A stretch of 64,000 nucleotides of DNA from Patiria pectinifera (Eukaryota; Echinodermata; Asteroidea; Valvatida; Asterinidae), in contig CM057141.1 of NCBI GenBank assembly GCA_029964075.1, positions 1,984,001 through 2,048,000 on the forward strand. The letters are read 5' to 3'. A program made the position numbers and the translations under genes. The notes beneath the pieces were generated by a model, which was given only the letters and a program-made list of their open reading frames with translations, did not search any database and was not told the DNA's origin. The stretch's first letter is position 1. Every line of letters begins with the position of its first letter. Positions 43,282 to 54,900 of the stretch are shown in pieces.

Positions 43282-43654
43282 CAATTCGGGCGATTCACAA
43301 TGCAGTGCGCCACCAAGAGTTTGCCACGGAGAGTAAATTTTTCAAATTTACAGTCGACAAAACATGGCCCATTTGAATGAGTGTCAGTATACAACTTGAA
43401 CTAATATGTCATAGATTGGGGCATTGTGTTCTGCCGCCTTACAAAAAACACCGAATTGATAACAAGAAAAAAAAATGGGCAAACAGATCCTCGAATCATA
43501 CGCTTACGAAACCACTGACCGGAAAAAACTAACAATTTGAAATGTCCCGCGCTGCGACAAAGAATTTGTCGACCATCTCCCACAATGCACTGGGAAAATG
43601 AACTCTCCATGGCAAACTCTTGGTGGCGCACTGCATTGTGAATCGCCCGAATTG
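43282..43654. mobile_element. Inverted-repeat MITE, CAATTCGGGCGATTC ends, copy 1
   Basis: A 373-bp element whose first 42 bases, CAATTCGGGCGATTCACAAT and onward to GAGTTTGCC, are mirrored at the right end. The interior has no conserved coding region; a 103-codon open frame across it on the minus strand is incidental. An apparently identical copy is at 47396-47768. Confidence 0.9.
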
Positions 43655-43862
43655 CAAACATAGATATTACGGGGCTGCCTAGGAGATTTGTTTTACTAGC
43701 GTCACCGAGCACTATTGAAAATGGAGCAACCGAGTATCACCCCTCGGGCGCATATATGGCACCCAAGGCCAAATTGTTGGCATGGATACATCAATTGGGA
43801 TCGAAGATTCAAGTTTGCTAGAAGATAAAATAGAAAGGAAGCAAACCCTTAGCTTCACGGTC

Positions 43863-44879
43863 TCAATGTGGCAGCATCTCAACGTCAACTCTGTTATTGC
43901 CCTTCCTTTTACACCTGCAAAAAGCTACCCTAAGCCCTTGCCTGAACTTCTTATATTTAAACTCATAAATTATGGGATTAATGACGGAGTTTAACTGGTA
44001 ACCAAACGCACTGATGCCTGTTATATACTTCATTTCTATTGAACCGCAAAACGGGAACTGACTCATTGGTGTCTCGTGTAAGCAGAGAAACAATTCTACA
44101 AGAATTGGTGTCCAAAGTATTATCAAAGCTCCTAAGACGATCGTAAGCATGCTGACCAGACGCTGTCTAGCAATCACAAGATCATAGGCTGCTGCCCTTG
44201 CGTACTGCAGGTTCAGGGCTTTGGCTTGTCTTTTGAGAGTGGCTTGTATTTTGTAGTAGGCCCAACTCATCAATGCTATTGGTAGTGCATAGGCCGTGGA
44301 AAATGTGAACACACCAACAAGAAAGGGGAATACTCGATGAGGGTATTTGATTTCTGAGCAAGCCTGATCAGAATCATTGCTTGCTTCAATTACAAATAGA
44401 AGCGGTGCAGAAAATAGGATTGATATCATCCAGATCAGAGCGATCAGAATAGTCACCCTTGTCGGTGTAAGTTTCCTGGCATACTGTAGTGGATGCACAA
44501 TAGCGACGAATCTTTCATATGTTACCACGCAGAGACAGTAAGCAGATGCATAGCCAAGAACCCAAGCTAAAAATCTTGAGACCAGAAATCTGCAGAACAA
44601 TTCCTTTCCTTGAAGGCTCGTTGGAACATAAGCAATTGGAGCACACCCTGAAGCAGTTAGAGAAGAGAAAAACACCTGAAGACAGAGTAGCATATCGGCC
44701 ACTGCTAAGTTCACCAGCAGGTAGTTTGTCATGTTGTGTAGGAATTTGACTCGTACAATGACGAAGCACACTAAGAGGTTTCCTAAGACACCAATGACTC
44801 CTTCCGTAAGTAGGATCAGGCAGAACCACATGCCTGTAGCAGGCTCCTCATCGTTAATGAGTTGCTCAGAAGAATTCAT
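43863..44879 (-). CDS. Rhodopsin-class GPCR 2 (orphan)
   Basis: Single-exon receptor of 338 aa. Features: N-glycosylation site at N2 (NSS), GN in TM1 (N34), LAVAD in TM2, Cys96 in TM3 with a Cys in the second outer loop, ERF in the DRY position (122-124), LWTP in TM6, NPIIY in TM7 and a basic tail ending NNRVDVEMLPH. It differs from GPCR 3 by only about seven residues after TM1 but has a different first 45 residues. It also lacks one Phe codon in the tail (CRCKRK here against GRCFKRK there). It is class A with unknown ligand. Upstream on its strand lie a proximal flank (44880-45682) and a conserved distal block (45683-46416). Confidence 0.94.
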   Translation of the reverse strand: MNSSEQLINDEEPATGMWFCLILLTEGVIGVLGNLLVCFVIVRVKFLHNMTNYLLVNLAVADMLLCLQVFFSSLTASGCAPIAYVPTSLQGKELFCRFLVSRFLAWVLGYASAYCLCVVTYERFVAIVHPLQYARKLTPTRVTILIALIWMISILFSAPLLFVIEASNDSDQACSEIKYPHRVFPFLVGVFTFSTAYALPIALMSWAYYKIQATLKRQAKALNLQYARAAAYDLVIARQRLVSMLTIVLGALIILWTPILVELFLCLHETPMSQFPFCGSIEMKYITGISAFGYQLNSVINPIIYEFKYKKFRQGLRVAFCRCKRKGNNRVDVEMLPH

Positions 44880-45682
44880 TGCTATATGGGAGGCAACTTT
44901 CGGTGTTTCAGTTCAGTAATTGTTTTGTTAACTAACATTTAATGAGGCATTCACTTGTTCTGATCCACAAAGAGGCCTTAAGAACTGAACGAGGATTTTC
45001 ACACAATTTTTTTTGACACCAATAGGGGCCTACAGTTTTTGTACCAATACAGTTTTTGCTCATTATTTCTTTATCCGTTGCAGCCGAAATGAATTGTTTC
45101 AGAGGGGGTGACTTACAGCTCTGCAGCTCTTTAGTACATTTGCCATATCGATCTCTTAATTCCAAAATCGGGTGTCAGTGTCTGTGATCCACGTCGTAGT
45201 AGTCACGCTCAACATTGACAGTAGATGAAACTGCAAAGGAGAGCTCCAGCAGTGTGCGAGATAAACGGCCTTCGCGCACAGGCCATCACACACCACCTAT
45301 GGCAAGAACCCGCAACATTTCGTCTGAAACGCACAAACACTGGCTGCAGCATCAAAGAGTACGTCTCTCTTCTTAATGTTGAGGATGAACTTCTTGATGG
45401 ACTTATAAAATGATGCTTTGTTGTGCCTGCTTAAGCATCTTCTTTTACCAACAAAATGATGCACGCATCAAGCAATATTTCCCACCGATCCCAGTGGTAG
45501 TCATTGATGTACTATGCCCACCCTTGGGCCAGTTTAGTGTGGCGTTCTACTCTTTAAGTTACCTTATACTGAATTCCGTGATAAAGGGTTGATGGAATCA
45601 ATTTAGTTCTGTCACGCTTGAAAAGAGGGCATTCGCTGATAATCAAGTGTACCATAGACCCACATAGATAGCAGTGCCTGTA
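44880..45682 (-). promoter_or_regulatory. Proximal 5' flank of GPCR 2
   Basis: This corresponds to 49012-50082 upstream of GPCR 3, but similarity is patchy: a block near 45360-45500 (CTCTTCTTAATGTTGAGGAT, AACTTCTTGATG, TTTACCAACAAA, GATGCACGCATCAAG) is well kept in both, whereas the DNA next to the start codon is diverged. It may be a 5' leader exon or promoter. No receptor coding is seen. Confidence 0.45.
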
Positions 45683-46416
45683 TGGGTGTCGCTGGCTGCA
45701 CCTGTTCATTTAATAAACTGAGTACAGACACGTACCGGCTCTTTTTATTAGTAACCAGTGCGTGCTAACCCATCAGTGGATTTAGTGTAGTCGTTTAAGT
45801 GAAGTTAATGCCATGTTTGCTTACAACTCATTGACGAACGAAAGACTGATGTTGGTTGTAATATCTTGATTGATTGACATGAGTTAAGTTATTTTTGTTA
45901 TCGTTTGACTTTTAATCAATTTCTGTTCAGCTTGATTTCAGTTGGTTGAATTTGTAACGATCAGAATTCTACTTTGCTTATATCCAGGTATGGCATCACT
46001 GCTGATATTGATCATCCATGCAAACCGGCTGCTATATTGGTTGTTATTCATACAGTAATTACTTTTTTTCAGCCATTGTATTGCCTTTTTGGCCGTGCAC
46101 AGCAAGATTGTAAAAATAGCGAATGCCATGTGACTCAGTTTCGGCCAATCAAGATACAGAATATGAGGGTGATTATTGTTTTAAACAGGCGAACTTTAAT
46201 TTAAGTGTTGATTTCCAATTTTGTTAAGTCATGAATTGAGGAATTGGATTGTAAAATACAGTAAGAGTCTAATTTCAGTCTGCATTTAGAAATATACATT
46301 ATGTCAGCCCATCAGCAATTTACTGAATTATTGGCAAATTAAAATTACAAGTTTAACCAAAGTAGTCAATAATAACAGTGGAGAACAAATTCAGTTAATA
46401 TTTTGACTGTGCTTTA
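45683..46416 (-). repeat. Distal upstream block of the GPCR unit, copy 2
   Basis: GTGTCGCTGGCTGCACCTGT through TAATATTTTGACTGTGC matches 41570-42298 with a few percent difference, and its first 340 bp match 50083-50430 with much more difference. The three copies mark the period of the receptor cluster. Confidence 0.85.
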
Positions 46417-46777
46417 GGCCAAAAAAAGGGCTCTGGTTTCTGGTCTACGCGCGCGTCGCCGTAGCCATGCGCGTCGGCAAATAAAAAAAAAATGTCAATG
46501 TAAGATGATGTCTCAAAACCGCCAAACTCACTGGTTTGACTGTTATCCTGCTGCTGCGCAATTTTAACGTATTTTTAGATGGGTTTACGGTCGAGTATAA
46601 GCTTTATGTGGCCTATCTCGGCTCCCATACATTTTGCACTAAATTTAATCGGGCACCATTTGCAGTCATCAGCCGACATTTGAAGAAAAAAAGTAAGTAA
46701 AAAAATTAATAATAAAGCCGAGTCGCAGCACCACTTTTGGGGCAAGCTCCATACCAGAAACCTAAGACTTTTTTGCC
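46417..46777. mobile_element. GGCCAAAA-ended MITE, copy 3
   Basis: Orthologous within the cluster to 42299-42663. The right half is identical by eye while the left half differs at many positions, so similarity between units rises sharply from about this point. Confidence 0.85.
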
Positions 46778-47044
46778 TTATATGGTAATGAGTTAATATG
46801 ATATTACATGTATTAAGCTTACAACACCTTTAATGAATTAACAATATGAATCAAGGAACATATTTTGTATACAATTTTTGTTCGAGTTTGGGACATTTTA
46901 CCATGTAGGCAAGCAGCCTGTAGTGCAAATCCAGCTTTATCTGCACTGTATCACCAGAAAATATCAACATGTTTCCAGGCATTGCTAAACTCTATTGATT
47001 TTTCGCAACAGGCAACAAATACTCCACATTTAGGCCCCTAGTTA

Positions 47045-47235
47045 CGAAGCCCCTAAGGGGACATACAATATTTTTTTATCTCGTGCGCACGAGATATATG
47101 TCGTGCGCACGAGACACTATGTCGTGCGCACGAGACACTATGTCGTGCGCACGAGATACTATGTCGTGCGCATGAGATATTATGTCGTGCGCACGAGATA
47201 AAAAAATAATTTTGGATGTCCCGTTAGGGGCTCCG
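47045..47235. repeat. TCGTGCGCACGA palindrome array, unit 2
   Basis: Same as 42931-43121, six palindromes with the same single variant unit. I saw no difference between the two arrays by eye. Confidence 0.92.
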
Positions 47236-47395
47236 TACCTAGTAGTTTTTACACAATTAAATTAAGTTGATTATTTTTAACCGTGTTGCAAAAAATACAG
47301 TTTAACGTTATACACATTTAAAACGTACACAGCAAAAACTACATTACGACAATAAAACCCACATGTATACATGTACTTAGTACGTCAGAACGAAA

Positions 47396-47768
47396 CAATT
47401 CGGGCGATTCACAATGCAGTGCGCCACCAAGAGTTTGCCACGGAGAGTAAATTTTTCAAATTTACAGTCGACAAAACATGGCCCATTTGAATGAGTGTCA
47501 GTATACAACTTGAACTAATATGTCATAGATTGGGGCATTGTGTTCTGCCGCCTTACAAAAAACACCGAATTGATAACAAGAAAAAAAAATGGGCAAACAG
47601 ATCCTCGAATCATACGCTTACGAAACCACTGACCGGAAAAAACTAACAATTTGAAATGTCCCGCGCTGCGACAAAGAATTTGTCGACCATCTCCCACAAT
47701 GCACTGGGAAAATGAACTCTCCATGGCAAACTCTTGGTGGCGCACTGCATTGTGAATCGCCCGAATTG
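47396..47768. mobile_element. Inverted-repeat MITE, CAATTCGGGCGATTC ends, copy 2
   Basis: Apparently identical to 43282-43654, at the same place in the second unit. It was duplicated with the unit and did not insert independently. Confidence 0.9.
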
Positions 47769-47976
47769 CAAACATAGATATTACGGGGCTGCCTAGGAGA
47801 TTTGTTTTACTAGCGTCACCGAGCACTATTGAAAATGGAGCAACCGAGTATCACCCCTCGGGCGCATATATGGCACCCAAGGCCAAATTGTTGGCATGGA
47901 TACATCAATTGGGATCGAAGATTCAAGTTTGCTAGAAGATAAAATAGAAAGGAAGCAAACCCTTAGCTTCACGGTC

Positions 47977-49011
47977 TCAATGTGGCAGCATCTCAACGTC
48001 AACTCTGTTATTGCCCTTCCTTTTAAAACACCTGCCAAAAGCTACCCTAAGCCCTTGCCTGAACTTCTTATATTTAAACTCATAAATTATGGGATTAATG
48101 ACGGAGTTTAACTGGTAACCAAACGCACTGATGCCTGTTATATACTTCATTTCTACTGAACCACAAAACGGGAACTGACTCATTGGTGTCTCGTGCAAGC
48201 AGAGAAACAATTCTACAAGAAATGGTGTCCAAAGTATTATCAAAGCTCCTAAGACGATCGTAAGCATGCCGACCAGTCGCTGTCTAGCAATCACAAGATC
48301 ATAGGCTGCTGCCCTTGCGTGTTGCAGGTTCAGGGCTTTGGCTTGTCTTTTGAGAGTGGCTTGTATTTTGTAGTAGGCCCAACTCATCACGGCTATTGGT
48401 AGTGCATAGGCCGTGAAAAATGTGAACACACCAACAAGAAAGGGGAATACTCGATGAGGGTATTTGATTTCTGAGCAAGCCTGATCAGAATCATTGCTTG
48501 CTTCAATTACAAATAGAAGCGGTACAGAAAATAGGATTGATATCATCCAGATCAGAGCGATCAGAATAGTCACCCTTGTCGGTGTAAGTTTCCTGGCATA
48601 CTGTAGTGGATGCACAATAGCGACGAATCTTTCATATGTTACCACGCAGAGACAGTAAGCAGATGCATAGCCAAGAACCCAAGCTAAAAATCTTGAGACC
48701 AGAAATCTGCAGAACAATTCCTTTCCTTGAAGGCTCGTTGGAACATAAGCAATTGGAGCACACCCTGAAGCAGTTAGAGAAGAGAAAAACACCTGAAGAC
48801 AGAGTAGCATATCGGCCACTGCTAAGTTAACCAGCAGATAGTTTGTCATGTTGTGTAGAAATTTGACTCGTAGAATGACGAAGCACACTAAGAGGTTTCC
48901 TAAGACACCAATGGCTCCTTCTGCAACTAATAACTGGCAGACCCACCTGTCTATAGTAGGCTCCTTGGGGTTATTGAGTGGCTCAGAAGAATTCATTGCT
49001 ATAAAGGACAT
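47977..49011 (-). CDS. Rhodopsin-class GPCR 3 (orphan)
   Basis: Single-exon receptor of 344 aa from the ATG at 49011; a second in-frame Met at residue 6 aligns with the start of GPCR 2. The core motifs are as in GPCR 2 (LAVAD, ERF, LWTP, NPIIY, tail ending VEMLPH). Residues 20-32, RWVCQLLVAEGAIG, resemble GPCR 1 (KWICQVMVAEGVIG) much more than GPCR 2 (MWFCLILLTEGVIG), although the rest is nearly identical to GPCR 2. The receptor therefore looks mosaic. Class A, ligand unknown. A LINE fragment sits in its 5' flank. Confidence 0.94.
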   Translation of the reverse strand: MSFIAMNSSEPLNNPKEPTIDRWVCQLLVAEGAIGVLGNLLVCFVILRVKFLHNMTNYLLVNLAVADMLLCLQVFFSSLTASGCAPIAYVPTSLQGKELFCRFLVSRFLAWVLGYASAYCLCVVTYERFVAIVHPLQYARKLTPTRVTILIALIWMISILFSVPLLFVIEASNDSDQACSEIKYPHRVFPFLVGVFTFFTAYALPIAVMSWAYYKIQATLKRQAKALNLQHARAAAYDLVIARQRLVGMLTIVLGALIILWTPFLVELFLCLHETPMSQFPFCGSVEMKYITGISAFGYQLNSVINPIIYEFKYKKFRQGLRVAFGRCFKRKGNNRVDVEMLPH

Positions 49012-49087
49012 ACCTTTGGTATTTCGGTTCAGTAATAGTTCCGTTAACTATAGCATTAACTAGCATTTAATGATGCATTCACTTGTA

Positions 49088-49424
49088 TTTCATAGATTTA
49101 TGAAATCTATGAAATAACAGGACAACAGCCCCTCGATTACCATCTACCAGCGGCAGCTTAAATGGCTTGGACATGCGCTGAAAATACCAAAAGACGACCT
49201 AGTCCTGGTCAACCTCTTCGCCCTCTACCAACCTGCCCACGGGAACCGTAGGAAAGGAAGACCTACTTCGATGTATCCAAAGTACATTGCCAGAATACTC
49301 TATTAAGATGTAGCTCTTACACCTAAGGAGATCCATGAGGCTGCCCAAGTAGAGCCATTTGGAGAAACCTTGTGACCGGCTGCTGCGCATCCGAATAGTA
49401 GTCGAAGTAGTAGTTAGTATTCAC
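49088..49424 (+). mobile_element. LINE 3' fragment inserted upstream of GPCR 3
   Basis: Absent from the matching flank of GPCR 2. The plus strand encodes a broken tail of a non-LTR retrotransposon polyprotein: YQRQLKWLGHALKIPKDDL, then PAHGNRRKGRPTSMYPKY, a stop, and ALTPKEIHEAAQ. It ends in a GTAGTCGAAGTAGTAG tract. ATTCACTTGT before it and ATTCACACGT after it look like a worn target-site duplication. Confidence 0.75.
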
Positions 49425-50082
49425 ACGTTGTGATCCACGGAGAGGTGTAAAGAACCTGACGAGGATTTTTCACACAATTCATTGGCACACCTTCTGTAGC
49501 AATAAAGTCTTTGCTCATTATTTCTCCGTCTGTTTCATCCAAAATGAATTGAGCTGTGTCAGAGGGGGTGACTTTGGATACTTACAGCTCTGCAGATCTT
49601 AAGCACATTTTCCATACCGATCTTCTAATTCAGTGTATGTGAACCAAGTCGTGGTAGTCACGCCCAACATTGACAGTATTGAGCTGCAAGTGAGAGCTGT
49701 AACGTGCGCGCAGTTTCACGCAAGGAACCCGCAAACTTTCGTCTGAAACACACAAACCTATCTGTGCTGCAGCACCCAAGAGTCCGTCTCTCTTCTTAAT
49801 GTTGAGGATGAACTTCTTGATGTACTTATCAAATGATGCTTTGCTGTGCCTGCTTAAGCATCTTCTTTTACCAACAAATGATGCACGCATCAAGTTTTTC
49901 CAACCGTTCCCGGTGGTAGTCATTGATGTACTGTGCTACTTAGTGAGGTGCCCCACTCTTTATGTTATCTTATATAGTGAATTTATTGATTATGGGTTGA
50001 TGTGATCAAATCAAGTTATTTCTCTCCTGCTCGAAAATAGGTCTTCCGCTGATAATAAAGTGTACTATTAGCGTATGTGTAT

Positions 50083-50430
50083 GGCTGTCGCTGGCTGCAC
50101 TTGGTCATTTAATAAACTGAGCACAGGCACGTACCAACTCTTTTCAATAGCAACCACACTATGCTGTGCTAACCCGGTCGATTTATCGTATAGTTATTCA
50201 AATGAAGACAAAATGCCTTGTTTGCTTAGAGCTCATTGAATCAACGAAAAACTGATGTTGGTTGTATAACTTTGATTAATTTTTGTTGAGCACTGACATG
50301 AGCGAAGATAAGTTTGTTATCTTTTGAATTTCAATCAATTTATGTACAGCTTGATTTCAGTTGTTCGATGACATGAATTCTACTTTGCTTTTTTATCCAG
50401 GTAAGTCATCAGTGCAGATATTGATCTTTG
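50083..50430 (-). repeat. Distal upstream block of the GPCR unit, copy 3 (partial)
   Basis: GTCGCTGGCTGCACTTGGTC through TTTTTATCCAGGTAAGTCATC corresponds to the first 340 bp of 41570 and 45683. It is clearly more diverged, and similarity stops near 50430, marking the edge of the cluster. Confidence 0.75.
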
Positions 50431-51969
50431 CGCACAGCAGCAGTCGTGGCAAAACTGAGCTTCAATGCATGCTTAGTCATCAATAGATCCAATTACGTGA
50501 CGTCGCATTTTGTTCAAACCATACCTTTTTGCTTACAGCGCCGCCACCCTAATTGGCGTTAAAATTAATACACTGCCATTGTGACGTCATTAATGTTTTT
50601 AGTTAATGCCAGGCAAAATTAGGCAAAAAAGGTATAGTCATATAGCTATAGGGTGCGTTCGAGCGTGCTACTCGTGTTAAAGCCAGAGTCCATCATTTGC
50701 AGCTATCCAAAAAGTAACTGGCGTAATTATTGTTGAAAAACATACTTGGTTGAAAGATAGTAAGGGGACTAAACTCCCTGTGAAATTATTCTTTCTGGTA
50801 AGCTGTCATTTTGAAGAAATCAACAAAAGAACAGCCTCGACTCCATGGGCGCGTGCGCCTTCCTTCACTAACCCCTGGCCGTGATGTACACGTAAACGAT
50901 GCTGGCTTTTGTGCACTATTAGGTTTTAGTGTGCATGATTGTTGGAATTTCTCAGCGCTCCCAATTCCATTTCAGCACGCCTCCCTGCAAAAATATCTGG
51001 ATCCACCCCTGCCCCCCCCCTAAAATATAGGCTCTAGAACCGCGCCTGCATTTACGTGATATGAATATTGCATGCATAGGCCCTGATTTTTTTAGTCTGG
51101 TACCCCCAGCTTTAATCACATCTTGAATTAAGACTATTTCCGTACAACACCGCGGATCACAATGTATGGCCTGTTTGGTGGTATTTTTGTAAAGTTAAAC
51201 TAATTCAAAAGATGAAGTGGTTAAAATGTTAGCATACTAAGATAATATTGCCCTTGTGTGTAGATAAGAACGCTATTACGCCTGTTGTATCGCCAGCCAA
51301 TCAGCGGAACCGTCTGAATAAATAGAAGGGCCGACGTATACCTACGTTCTGGTTGACGGCCTATTTGTTTTTGGTTAGGGTGGATGGGGGGAGGTCGCCT
51401 TTAGAAGCAACATTTTTCATCTTTTTTTGATAAGTGAATTAGTTACTGGAATCTAGATATGAAAAATCATTTCTAAATCCACCGCGTTGATGGACATATG
51501 TTATTGTCCACCATCTAAAAGGCTAATATACTTTAAGTAACACAATACGGAACAAGTTGAAAACAGTAAAACAGGACACAACATAATTTATGGAGAAACG
51601 ATCGATCTAACACAGTGTTGGCATTCTTTTGGAGTGTTTAATTCAAAGCAGTTTGATTCAGACCCTCCCGGTCTTTGCTCGGTTACGCAGTACTATGGTA
51701 TGAGATTAAACCTGTCACTTCGACCTTTCCATAATCGAGGCTATTATGCAAAAATCATATCGCATTAGTGATATAATTCCTGCACAGTGTAACCATCCTT
51801 ATCTTATCTGATTCCTACTCTAGGCGTATCTCCAGTTGGAAACACTACCTTTGTACCTAAGTTTTGTTTTAATTACAGTCCATGCCAATGGACAGATGGT
51901 ATTATAAAGCTCCATATGGGAATTAATTTGAGCTCCCGTCTATTCGAATTTTGGAGAAACTGAGAAACA
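50431..51969 (+). promoter_or_regulatory. Upstream region of the first SLC7 gene
   Basis: No coding exons. A hAT-like repeat end lies near 50985-51050 (GGATCCACCCCTGCCCCCCC, then AGGCTCTAGAACCGCGCCTG). The last few hundred bases must include the promoter and 5' leader of the transporter gene. TTCCTACTCTAG and TTTTAATTACAG near 51830-51880 could be leader acceptors; I cannot choose. Confidence 0.35.
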
Positions 51970-54900
51970 ATGGATGAAACTACTGAAACAAGAGAACGGG
52001 GCGTCAGTCGGGTTAGCACGTCGTCCCATCACCCATCCGAGGGGGATAGAGTATCGGTTCAGGGCAGCGAAGCCAGCGGGGAGGGTGTGGGGCTAAAACG
52101 CCAGATCGGCCTGGCAGGATGCATCGCGTTCGTGGTGGGAACGGTCATTGGTTCGGGGATCTTCATCTCTCCGAAAGGAGTTCTGCAAAACACCGGCAGC
52201 GTGGGTCTGTCGCTGGTCGTCTGGGTGGCCTGCGGCGTGCTGTCCACCATCGGCGCCCTGTGCTACGCCGAACTAGGAACCATGATCACCAAGTCCGGTG
52301 GAGACTTCACGTACATCTTGGACAGCTTTGGCGCTGTGCCAGCCTTCTTGCGTATCTGGACCCTCATTGTGGCGGTACGCACTGCCTCCTTCGCCGTGCT
52401 CGTCATAACGGCTTCTACTTACCTGATAAATCCGTTCTTTGGGGATTGTGACGTGCCTGTCGTTGTTATTCAGTTACTGGGAGCTTCAATCGTAGGTGAG
52501 ATACCAAAACAAAACACCTAAATTTTAATCGAAAATAAATCTTAAATTTGAAATACTTTCTCTAAATATACTGAAAAAATCAAAAGAGCTCGATTTTTTT
52601 GTTAATGACATTTGCCCCCCCCCCCCACTTTTATAAAATGTGGCCCCGCTCCCAAAGAGACAAAATTCTGGATTTTGTTTCTCGTGATGTAGCTCTTGGG
52701 TAAGCTGTCCAAAGGCTACAAAGAAAAGTGAGATTATCTGGATCATTTTTTTTGCGCACGAAGCCCCCCACTTTTCAAAGTCATGGCGCAGCCTATAAAA
52801 GAGTCAGAAAAAATGGCATCAAGTGGTTTTGAACTTCTTGAGGTACCTTTAAGTAATCCTGGGAGTTTCAATGGGAGTTCCTTTTCGACCGTAAGCCCAC
52901 TGGCTATTAGGTTACATATGTTCATATTGAACTTTTAACTGGTCTTAGCAGTAGTGGATCTAGAGGGTGAGTGGGGAGGGGGGGGGGGTGACCCCCTCCC
53001 GTTCATCCCCTACCTAATGTGATAAAGTTGGTAACATGGGTCCCCCCTCAAAAAAAGAATATGCTAAAGTACCTCAATATTTTATTGATTTGCTTTAGAA
53101 TACAGGAGAAATCACCAAGCAGGGACGCATTCGGCACGCCTTAGACTCCACCCCACCCACTTTATATACCCCCCATTCTTGAAAGCTAGATGCGCATTAT
53201 TTTGATCAGCTTCAAAGTTTGTACACAGTTCAATGGTCCAAAGTACTGTTTGCCTTTCCATCAAGAACAGTAAAATAAAACAGTTAACAAAGGTCAAATT
53301 TTAGTCGAACACACATGCGCTGTAATTTTTGTCTGTAATCTCCATGCTACTCTTTTCCACCCTGTCACACTGAGGACAATACACAGCACCGGTGGAAAGA
53401 TAGCATTATCAATTATTACCAGTTTTGGTATGAAAATAATTTTACTGGAATTCAGTTGTAATGGACAAAACAGTTGGAAACACCGTGATTTATTAGCTTT
53501 ATAAACGAAGTTTTCTTTGGATAACAAGGGCGGATCCAGGAATTTTTGCAGGGGGGGGGGGGGTCGGGCCCGTCAGATTAATGTCTATGTCCGATTGTTG
53601 CGGACAGGCGCGCATGTAGAATTTCATATTTCTTTTAATTATTACTATAATTGTTTTAATTTACATGTGCGTGTTTGTGAACGTATAAACACTGCCTTAT
53701 GGGGTACCGGGACAATGGGAGGTACCCCACAAGGAATGCCCACCGACTTGCGGGGTACCGTTTTGGTACCCCACAAGTTTTTTCACGAAATAGATATATG
53801 GATTTTACTCAAAAACTAGGAATTTCCAAGGTGGGTTGATCTGTGTCAAATGAACGGGTTTTACAAAAGGGATATTAAGTCCGAATTTCAGCCCAGGAAA
53901 TTAATTGTGGTTAAAATAAGAGCATTTTGAAATTAGTGTGCAGCATTGCAAAATTTTAGTACACGAAAACAGTTCCATACGATTATTTCTTTGTAGTTAA
54001 ATAGTTTTGCTAATTCAGGGGACTATTACTATATGCAGATAACGTCTAGTTCGTAACGCCGTATTTCTCACACACAATACTGGCGTCGCCAGGATTTTGT
54101 TCAGTAGTGATAGCGTGACCGGATTGTCTATTTGTTTAAGGAGAACATTCGTGTATTTTCCCATAGCTGCCGTGTTCTGCTTGAACAGTGTGAGTGTACC
54201 GTGGAGTAATCGGGTCAACATTATCTTCAGTATCGCCAAGGTGCTTGGGCTCGTCATCATCATCATATCCGGGATAGTTCTCATGATCCAAGGTAAACAA
54301 ATTAAAATTCATCATTTACATATTGTACACGCCCTCTTATTCATTGGGTTTTGTATGTTGGGTGTGGTTTGGTTGGCAAATTAATCATGGTAATACAAAC
54401 AAAGCCCATCGATGTTTACTTAGTCATAATGTAATAAGTTGTCAGTGAGGGGATTATCTTGTGTGAAGTAGTTATGTAGTGAACACATGATGTTTAGTTT
54501 GGTTTGGTACGGTCTGGTTCGGTTTGGTTCGGTGGGTGGGAATCTGGGATTGTGTTTGGTGGGGTTGGGTTAGGCTGGGTTGGGTTGGGATGGATGGGTC
54601 TGACGGCTTTGGTTTGGTTTGGTTGGGTTGGATTTGGCAGGATTGGCTTGGGTTGGGTTAAGCTAGGAGATGGGGTGTGGTTCGGTTTGGTGTGGGTATT
54701 GCTCGGTTGCAGTGGGTTTGCTCATTTCGGTTTGTTCGGTTCGGTTGAGCTCGACTCGGTTCGGCTCTGATCGGCAGGGCTCACCTCGGCTTACCTCGGC
54801 TCGGCATGGTAATATATTTTGGTTGGACTGAGCTTTATTTTGTACTGAACATTTTTTTTTTGGCAGGTAATGTTGAGAACTTAAAAGACGGCTTCACTCC

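Noticed and set aside
43401..43712. A 103-codon open frame, identical at 47515-47826
   Set aside because: It overlaps the inverted-repeat MITE and was copied with the GPCR unit; it has no domain and its identity reflects the duplication, not selection.
52119..52451. A 110-codon plus-strand frame inside SLC7 exon 1
   Set aside because: Alternative frame of a GC-rich coding exon; the transporter frame explains the sequence.
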